A DNA stretch of 36,337 nt, taken from NCBI RefSeq assembly GCF_029946515.1, contig NZ_JARZHH010000092.1, positions 1-36,337 on the forward strand, given 5' to 3'. Below, piece after piece: positions 30,978 through 36,337 of the stretch (the stretch's first letter is position 1; the number at the start of each line of letters is the position of its first letter). The notes beneath the pieces were generated by a model. The model was given only the letters and a program-made list of their open reading frames with translations. It made no database searches and had not been told where the DNA came from. Origin of the DNA: Polyangium sp. 6x1 (GTDB lineage Bacteria; Myxococcota_A; Polyangia; Polyangiales; Polyangiaceae). The translations under genes and the position numbers were made by a program.

Positions 30978-31805
30978 ATGGCACACATCATCCTGGCTCA
31001 CACGATCGCGAACGACCGCCTGGAAGAGGCGAGAGGATTTCGCCGGCGGATCGGGGCGAACCTCGGGGCGTCCGCCAGTCGCGGGCCGTTCTTGCCGACG
31101 CTCGCGGCGTTCGCCACGGACGTCGCCGGTACGCTCCTCACCGTCGACGCCGAGCCGACCGAAGGGGTCGAGTGGCTCCGGCGTTCCGCCCGCGCGAGCG
31201 CGCTCTTCTTCGGTCGCGTGGTCTTTCCCGACCGCGTCGTTCCGATGGAGATCACGGTCGACGTCATGGTGGGCGCGGTCAACCCGCCGCCTCCATGGCA
31301 GGAGGCCACCGCGCGCGCGTGGGTCGACGCCATGTGGTGCACGCTGGCGATCGCGGACGGCACCGCGCACGCGTGGCTCACGAACATCCCGGAGAGCGCC
31401 CTTCTCCAGATCGGCGTGCAGACGGCGAAGCTCGATGAATACTTCTATCCGCTCGCCGAGACCCTTCGCGCGGTCGCGACGCGCAGCGGCCATCACGAGA
31501 AGGAGCTCATTCGCACGCTCGAGGCCATGCCGAATGCCGCGCGCGCCTCGTCGCGGCTGGAGCGGATCGACGAGCCGGCCGTCCGGACGCTCTTCGCGCT
31601 CCTGGAAGGAGACCAGCGGGGCTACACGGAGTCGCTCGTGGCCTTGCTCGAGTCGCACCGCGCGTACGCGGAGGCCCTGGCGAGCGCTGGACCTCGCACC
31701 TTGCTCTCCCTACCGGCATGCGCTCTCGAGCGTCTTGCCCGTTCCCGCGGCATCGTGTCCGGCGTCGTTTCGCCGTATGCGCCGGAGCTCGTCTTCACCG
31801 CGTGA
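30978..31805 (+). CDS. Probable immunity protein 49 (Imm49) family
   Basis: A 275-residue soluble helical protein. Several landmarks match Imm49 as I know the family: an early hydrophobic SARASALFF segment followed by a beta stretch, W-x-D-A around residue 115, NIPESALLQIG, DEYFYPLAETL, then LLEGDQRGYTESLVALLESH and LLSLPACALERLARSRGI, ending in a VVSPYAPELV tail. Imm49 proteins are thought to neutralise toxins of polymorphic systems, and in actinobacteria and myxobacteria many occur alone. No toxin gene is adjacent here. The ATG at 30978 has a weak GAGA upstream; the frame is open further upstream but the sequence there is unlike protein. Assignment rests on pattern memory and needs a profile search. 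Confidence 0.6.
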   Translation: MAHIILAHTIANDRLEEARGFRRRIGANLGASASRGPFLPTLAAFATDVAGTLLTVDAEPTEGVEWLRRSARASALFFGRVVFPDRVVPMEITVDVMVGAVNPPPPWQEATARAWVDAMWCTLAIADGTAHAWLTNIPESALLQIGVQTAKLDEYFYPLAETLRAVATRSGHHEKELIRTLEAMPNAARASSRLERIDEPAVRTLFALLEGDQRGYTESLVALLESHRAYAEALASAGPRTLLSLPACALERLARSRGIVSGVVSPYAPELVFTA

Positions 31806-31873
31806 ATCGGTCTGCCCTCGCGATGCGGAAATGGTCTCCTGCGATGAACCGCTCGCCAGGCACGCGGGGTCGT

Positions 31874-32434
31874 ATGCGTCGCACGCTCGCTCTCGCTGCC
31901 GCTCCGTGGTGGCTCGCGTGTAGCTCCACGTCTGCGGAGCCCCCGCGCGATCCGGTGAAGGTTCGCGTCGAACGGCCGGCGGTCTCCGGCGTCGCGCCGC
32001 GCCCGAGCGACCTCGAGAGCACGGAGCTCCCGCCCTCTTGCGGTGAGCTCGAGCTCGAGCGCGTCGCGCTCGTCGCCTCGGGGAAAGGCGAGCGACACCC
32101 GGCGATGGTGCGCGTCGACGGCGCGCACCGCGCGTGCGGGCACGACGCCGACGCGGACCGGCGGGCCTGCGCGGCCGTGCGCCGGAGAGTCCTGGTGGAC
32201 GAGGCCGCCGGCTACGGGCCCCGGCATCCGAGGGCCGTCGCCGCGAACGCGCAGCTGTCTCTCTGCGCGGCGTGGGAAAGCGCCGCTGGCCCGGACGCGC
32301 CCCCTCCTCCGCGACCGACGAGTCGAGACTGCGCGCGATGGCGTGCCGAGCAGGCCGAGCTGCGCGCGAAGGGGAAGGGCGAGCGCCACCCGGACGTGCT
32401 CGCCGTCGAGGCGAAGCTCGCCATGTGCTCGTAG
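31874..32434 (+). CDS. Lipoprotein with three Cys/RHP repeats
   Basis: A 186-residue predicted lipoprotein: MRRTLALAAAPWWLACSS provides the signal peptide and lipobox (WLAC). After a Pro-rich linker come three repeats of about 33-37 residues, each with the frame C-x(8-12)-L/V-x-x-x-G-x-G-x-R-H-P-x-x-x-x-V/A-x-x-x-x-x-C: the cores are KGERHPAMVRV, YGPRHPRAVAA and KGERHPDVLAV. The paired Cys at the ends of each unit suggest a disulfide-closed helical hairpin. In-frame ATGs at 31823 and 31844 exist but would bury the signal sequence. I recognise no named family. It follows the Imm49-like gene by 68 bases on the same strand and may be cotranscribed. Confidence 0.72.
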   Translation: MRRTLALAAAPWWLACSSTSAEPPRDPVKVRVERPAVSGVAPRPSDLESTELPPSCGELELERVALVASGKGERHPAMVRVDGAHRACGHDADADRRACAAVRRRVLVDEAAGYGPRHPRAVAANAQLSLCAAWESAAGPDAPPPPRPTSRDCARWRAEQAELRAKGKGERHPDVLAVEAKLAMCS

Positions 32435-32689
32435 CGAAGCCAGTCACTGGTTTCGCTTGATCACGTGATAGCCGAACGGCGTCTCCACGGGAGCGGATAG
32501 TGGTTCCAAACGGGTTCTCGAAGACAGGCACAATCGCCACGTCGCAAAAAGTGGACGTTACACCCGATCCAAGATCCGCTCTCCTCCGCGAAATACTACG
32601 TTAGTTCGATCAGATAACAGCATGTCGAGGCGATATGCCTCGATCCCCTGTGCCGGTGCTGGGAAGACGCTACCAGGGTGGCTCGCACC

Positions 32690-33079
32690 ATGAACGCGAA
32701 GCCCCCCTCGTCATGGAAGACGTTCGGTGCTAGACGCTTCGCCACCATGACGTACCGAGAGCAGGATGCGGGCCGGGCGGAGGAGGAAGCGCAGGCGGCC
32801 GCAAGGGCCGCAGAGGAGACAAATCGCTTCGCCGAGGCTCTCCGGACGCCTCGACGCAGTCCGCTCTCGTACTTCAAGTCGTGGCGTGCGCAGCGATTCA
32901 TCGCGACGATGCTCGGCCTCGTCGCGTTGGGCGCCGGGTACAAGGTCTTCGGATCGAATCTCGAGCGGTTGACGGAGTACGGGCTTTACATCTTTGCGGT
33001 GGGCGGCAGTGCGCTGCTCCTCTTCGTCTTCGGATTAGCCGGCGTGCGCGCTCTCCGCGAACGCCTATCGAGGCGTTGA
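32690..33079 (+). CDS. Small two-helix membrane protein
   Basis: About 129 residues: a basic start, a charged Ala/Glu-rich helical segment (AEEEAQAAARAAEETNRFAE, about residues 30-49) and two membrane helices, around 72-90 (FIATMLGLVALGAGYKVF) and 98-118 (YIFAVGGSALLLFVFGL), ending in an Arg-rich tail. The topology would place both ends in the cytoplasm. I recognise no family. Start candidates are GTG 32678, ATG 32690 and ATG 32747; none has a clear ribosome site. The 255 bases before it (32435-32689) are AT-richer than the surroundings and hold a perfect ATCACGTGAT palindrome (32460-32469) but no gene that I can see. Confidence 0.6.
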   Translation: MNAKPPSSWKTFGARRFATMTYREQDAGRAEEEAQAAARAAEETNRFAEALRTPRRSPLSYFKSWRAQRFIATMLGLVALGAGYKVFGSNLERLTEYGLYIFAVGGSALLLFVFGLAGVRALRERLSRR

Positions 33080-33099
33080 GATCGCGACGTGTTCGGGTG

Positions 33100-33506
33100 A
33101 TGCCGCTCTTGCCGACGCTGGCTACGGTCATGGGCACGAAAGGCGCTCACACCCGGTTGCGTTTCATCGTCGGCGGCGTGCGCGTCGACGGCTGGATCAG
33201 CAACAGCGAGAACGCCTTCGGCGGGCTCGCCTTGCCGAACACCGATCCGTCGGGCCTCGGGCTCTCCGGAACGATCGTGGTGGACGCCATCGCGACGTGC
33301 CAGCGGGACGTGCCCCTCTCGGTCGCGCGCGCCGACGGCGCGGTGCTGGCCGCCGGCACGCTCAAGCGGGGCGCGAAGCTCTCCAAGAAGAAGCCCGGCG
33401 CCCAGTGGGTCGAGATCGCCAGCGACGAACTGTACGCGCGGCCCGCTGCTGGAGGCACGTGGGTGCTGGCGCCGGCCGATGCCGAAGCGTGCCCAGAGGT
33501 GCACGG

Positions 33507-33510
<4 letters not shown>
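33100..33510 (+). CDS. Unknown protein, first of a coupled pair
   Basis: A 136-residue soluble protein, rich in beta-type alternation (LRFIVGGVRVDGWIS, GTIVVDAIATC, APADAEAC). No signal peptide, membrane helix or known motif. A KRGAKLSKKKPG stretch may be a basic surface loop. ATGs at 33100 and 33130 are both possible; without the first ten residues it starts MGTKGAHTRLRF. Its stop overlaps the next gene's start (ATGA), so the two products are probably made in fixed ratio and may interact. It lies 20 bases after the small membrane protein. Function unknown. Confidence 0.6.
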
Positions 33511-34214
<704 letters not shown>

Positions 34215-34409
34215 AAGCACCGAGGGTTCGCCTCGACGTCTGCTGGGGAAGGCTCGGAGCGCAGCGACCGCAACAGGAATGCGAAGGCCATCCCTGCCGT
34301 CCCTCACGATTTCCAGGGAGTGCGTCTCTGGACGAAAAGGAGCGAAGCCGTGAAGGGAGCCTCGCCCGCGAGCTACGGAGGGCTCGCGCGACGTCCGCGG
34401 GAACGGGCA

Positions 34410-34679
34410 AGATTCAAGAACGCTGGACGGGAGTGGCAGCCCAAAGGACAGCCGGAGGAGGTCAGTGTCCACGACTTCCCCACCGATGCCGTGGGCAAGG
34501 CGATCCCCTACGGCGTCTTCGATATGTCCCGGAATGAGGCCTGGGTGAGCGTCGGGCGTGACCACGACACCCCGGCCTTCGCTGTCGCGTCGATCCGCCA
34601 GTGGTGGAGGACGATGGGCACACGTACCTACCCCAAGGCAACGGACCTGCTCGTCACGGCCGACGCCGGGGGCGCTTAG
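34410..34679 (+). pseudogene. ISAzo13-type transposase fragment
   Basis: About 90 residues of an ISAzo13-family transposase core are recognisable: FKNAGREWQPKGQPEEV, VHDFPTDAVGKAIPYGVFD, NEAWVSVGRDHDTPAFA, a helix with WWRTMGTRTYPKA, and DLLVTADAGGA, where a stop interrupts the usual T-A-D-x-G-G-S-N-G catalytic stretch. Both the N-terminal domain and the whole C-terminal half are missing. Upstream, 34215-34409 is open in this frame but unlike the family. No terminal inverted repeats or target duplication were found. It is a dead remnant of a roughly 400-500-residue enzyme. Confidence 0.75.
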
Positions 34680-34930
34680 GACGAACAAACCAGGATTTCT
34701 GCCTCCTCGGCGGCCGTTACGGCGAAGACGCTGTTCGCGCTACCGATCACGCGTTCAGACCGGTCAAGCCGGGAGAACAGCCGTTAATCGAGTTCTACAC
34801 GTACGCGAAGCCGGATAATATCAATCAAATGAACCGCTGGCATTATTGGAGCCGGCCCGACGGGGATCGACGGAAGGTCTTTGTCACGAGAGTCGCCCTG
34901 CCCAACGGAACGGTAATAGAGGTCCCCTAG
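34680..34930 (+). pseudogene. Orphan C-terminal gene fragment
   Basis: Straight after the transposase stop, another frame is open for about 83 codons to a stop at 34928-34930, without a usable start until an internal ATG. It reads like protein (for example IEFYTYAKPDNINQMNRW, KVFVTRVALPNGTVIEVP) but fits no family that I know. Codons such as AAT, TTA, CAA and ATA make it AT-richer than its neighbours. It is probably the tail of a transferred gene cut by the insertion-sequence event. Confidence 0.45.
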
Positions 34931-34950
34931 CGGGCCGATGATGCCATCGG

Positions 34951-35349
34951 ATGAACCGCGGGATCCCCATGCAGTGGTGCCACGGCTTCACCACGATTCT
35001 CCCCCGGCACCCGCAGGCGCACACGTGCCCCTTGGCGTTTTCCGCCTCTGCCCACGCCTCCGCCGCACCTGCGGGCGTCCTCCTCGCGGGCAACCCCACC
35101 GTTCCCTCCAGCACCAGCGCCGGCATCACCGTTTGGCGTATGCTCAACGTTGCCGAAGGCATGGGGAACCACGCCGGAAACAAGCGGCAACGCTACTCTT
35201 CCGCCCTCGGATCCGCCCGGGAGGTGCTGGCGTGCGTGCAGGTCGCCCAGGCCATGCGCTACATCGGCACGGTCGATGCGCGGGTGCTGGACCGAATGGA
35301 CCACGTCATCGCCACCCTGACCCGCCTCGTCTACCGCCGCGCAGCGTAG
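34951..35349 (+). CDS. Four-helix-bundle protein (IVS-type), N-terminus atypical
   Basis: Of 132 residues, the C-terminal 80 match the four-helix-bundle family first known from 23S rRNA intervening sequences: MLNVAEGMGNHAGNKRQRY, then SALGSAREVLACVQVAQAM and a last helix DRMDHVIATLTRLV. The first 50 residues (Pro/Ala/Ser/Cys-rich) do not look like the expected D-L-x-V-Y-x-x-A first helix, so the gene is probably damaged or has gained a foreign start. Such proteins are small cytoplasmic bundles of unclear function that often travel in mobile or accessory regions, as here next to transposase debris. Confidence 0.65.
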   Translation: MNRGIPMQWCHGFTTILPRHPQAHTCPLAFSASAHASAAPAGVLLAGNPTVPSSTSAGITVWRMLNVAEGMGNHAGNKRQRYSSALGSAREVLACVQVAQAMRYIGTVDARVLDRMDHVIATLTRLVYRRAA

Positions 35350-35364
35350 AAACAAGCCGCCTGG

Positions 35365-35412
35365 CCCCTCTCCCAGGACGGGAGAGGGGTTGAGGGTGAG
35401 GGACTCTCACCC
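35365..35412. repeat. Double-hairpin intergenic repeat
   Basis: A perfect 10-bp stem CCCCTCTCCC / GGGAGAGGGG with a 5-base loop (35365-35389) is followed by a second 7-bp stem GGGTGAG / CTCACCC with a 5-base loop (35394-35412). This CCCCTCTCCC...GGGAGAGGGG with GAGGGTGAGG is a familiar dispersed palindromic repeat of many bacterial genomes. Lying 16 bases after the four-helix-bundle gene, it may also act as a terminator. Confidence 0.7.
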
Positions 35413-35607
35413 CAGGATCACGGCCCCCATTCCAACCCCCTCGCCCCATTCAGGTCGGATCGTGGGTTCTCCCGCGACGAACCCATCTCCGCATTTGGGC
35501 ATTTCCTTCTCCCCCAACCTGTGAGACAAAACAAGCGACGCCAGCCGGTGTTCGCACCACCGACCAGCGTCTGACCCACAACCCCGCACAACCGGAGCCA
35601 TGAGCTA

Positions 35608-36147
35608 ATGGTCACGCTACTCGTCCATCCTCCGCCGGCAAACTTTTCGACGGCGCACGCGCTTCTCGGCCGGCTTTACCTGGAACACCGGGATTTCCTG
35701 CGACGCCTCCTGCTCAGGCAGGCCATCCCCTCTCGTGATGTGGAGGATCTCGTCCAGGAGGTCTTTCTCACGGCCTGGCGCCGGCTCGAATATCTCGTCA
35801 CGCCGGAGCAGGCCCGTCCGTGGCTCCTGGTGATCGGGCTCAACCGTGCGAGCAACTATCGGAAGCTTTTGCGTCACGAGCGAGAGGTCTTCACGGGACT
35901 CGCGGAGGATTTCGCCGAGCAGGAAGACACATCGTCGCCGGAGGAGCTGCTGCACGCGACGTACGGGCTGTTCCGGCTCAAGCGATTCCTCGGGAAGATC
36001 GGCCCACGCATCCGAGCCGTGGTGGTGCCTTACCTGGAGGGCCGTTCGATCCGGGAGATCGCCGAATCACTCGGCATCAAAATGAAGACCGCCCATGCCC
36101 GCCTGCATCTCGCCCGGGAGCACTTGAAAACACTCGCGCTCGCGTGA
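35608..36147 (+). CDS. ECF-type sigma factor
   Basis: A 179-residue sigma70-family protein with only regions 2 and 4. Region 2: DVEDLVQEVFLTAWRRLEYL (about residues 44-63) and PWLLVIGLNRASNYRKLLR. Region 4: VVVPYLEGRSIREIAESLGI then KTAHARLHLAREHLK, the promoter -35-binding helix-turn-helix. The linker between them is acidic (about 95-115). It should direct RNA polymerase to a small regulon. No anti-sigma gene lies upstream, and downstream only low-complexity sequence is seen to the window end, so how it is controlled is unknown. The ATG at 35608 has a GAGCTA element; the start is reasonably sure. Confidence 0.88.
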   Translation: MVTLLVHPPPANFSTAHALLGRLYLEHRDFLRRLLLRQAIPSRDVEDLVQEVFLTAWRRLEYLVTPEQARPWLLVIGLNRASNYRKLLRHEREVFTGLAEDFAEQEDTSSPEELLHATYGLFRLKRFLGKIGPRIRAVVVPYLEGRSIREIAESLGIKMKTAHARLHLAREHLKTLALA

Positions 36148-36173
36148 GCGCCGCCTGCGCCTGCCTTTGCGTC

Positions 36174-36215
36174 CCCGCTCCCGCTCCCGCCCCCGCCCCC
36201 GCCCCCGCTCCCGCG
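36174..36215 (+). repeat. CCCGCT/CCCGCC hexamer tract
   Basis: Seven tandem hexamers of CCCGCY type, the first two and the sixth being CCCGCT (the GGGAGC family of 28431 read on the other strand). It starts 26 bases after the ECF sigma gene. Confidence 0.75.
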
Positions 36216-36250
36216 TCTGCCTCCGCCTCCGCGCACGCTGACCTCGCATT

Positions 36251-36316
36251 GCGCCCCTTCCAAACCGACCTCCCCGCGCGCGGACCCCTCTCCGCGCCCC
36301 TTCCAAGCCGACCTCC
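36251..36316 (+). repeat. Direct 23-bp repeat pair near window end
   Basis: GCGCCCCTTCCAA(A/G)CCGACCTCC occurs at 36251-36273 and 36294-36316 with one mismatch. A further GACCTCGCAT repeat occurs at 36239-36248 and 36327-36336. The 190 bases after the sigma gene hold no gene; the repeats may continue beyond the window. Confidence 0.65.
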
Positions 36317-36337
36317 GCATACGCCGACCTCGCATCG

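Noticed and set aside
34215-34930. Complete insertion sequence
   Set aside because: Only a short central part of the transposase is recognisable; no terminal inverted repeats or target-site duplication could be found.

Overview
The window is very GC-rich (clear G/C bias at third codon positions). It carries large S/A/P-rich lipoproteins, a sigma54 activator beside type IV pilin genes, a four-gene Gld-like ABC system with a DUF4340 protein, PEGA-domain and Cys-repeat proteins, and long proline tracts. This combination fits a myxobacterium (Myxococcota), most likely the Polyangium/Sorangium side of the group. That placement is inferred from gene style; no rRNA or tRNA gene is present.

Left part (1-12.3 kb): the start of a truncated lipoprotein gene (-); a membrane-anchored metallophosphoesterase (+) whose 3' end overlaps a thymidine/pyrimidine-nucleoside phosphorylase (-); a compact histidine kinase and OmpR-type regulator pair (+); a small helical lipoprotein and a DUF3293 protein (-). 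Then comes a tightly coupled four-gene operon (ABC ATPase, permease, GldG-like protein, DUF4340 protein) with stop/start overlaps at every junction.

Middle (12.3-23 kb): a subtilisin-fold protein of the cyanobactin PatA/PatG type that has lost its catalytic Ser and oxyanion Asn; pyrC-carA (pyrimidine synthesis, start/stop overlap); rimO; a small lipoprotein. Next is a pilus block: an NtrC/PilR-type activator, a pilin gene behind a near-consensus sigma54 promoter, a second (PilA-like) pilin behind a good sigma70-type promoter and closed by an intrinsic terminator, an unusual pilin-like protein without a normal processing site, and a coupled membrane-anchored helical protein.

Right part (23-36.3 kb): a polyproline/PEGA membrane protein and a large exported phosphodiester-glycosidase-like protein (both -), with a duplicated 62-bp double-hairpin element between them. 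From about 28.4 kb the window becomes accessory: an unknown protein, a 50-residue lipoprotein, a Sel1/Hcp-like Cys-repeat lipoprotein, a probable orphan Imm49 immunity protein, a lipoprotein with three RHP/Cys repeats, a small membrane protein, a coupled pair of unknown proteins, an ISAzo13-type transposase fragment joined to an orphan gene end, a four-helix-bundle protein, dispersed hairpin repeats, an ECF sigma factor and low-complexity hexamer tracts. Repeats, fragments and locally lower GC here suggest past rearrangement and transfer.

The items most worth following up are the degenerate PatG-like protease (12515-13393), the two-promoter pilin locus with its non-canonical third pilin (18341-22982), the Cys-repeat lipoproteins, and the unknown pair at 33100-34214.
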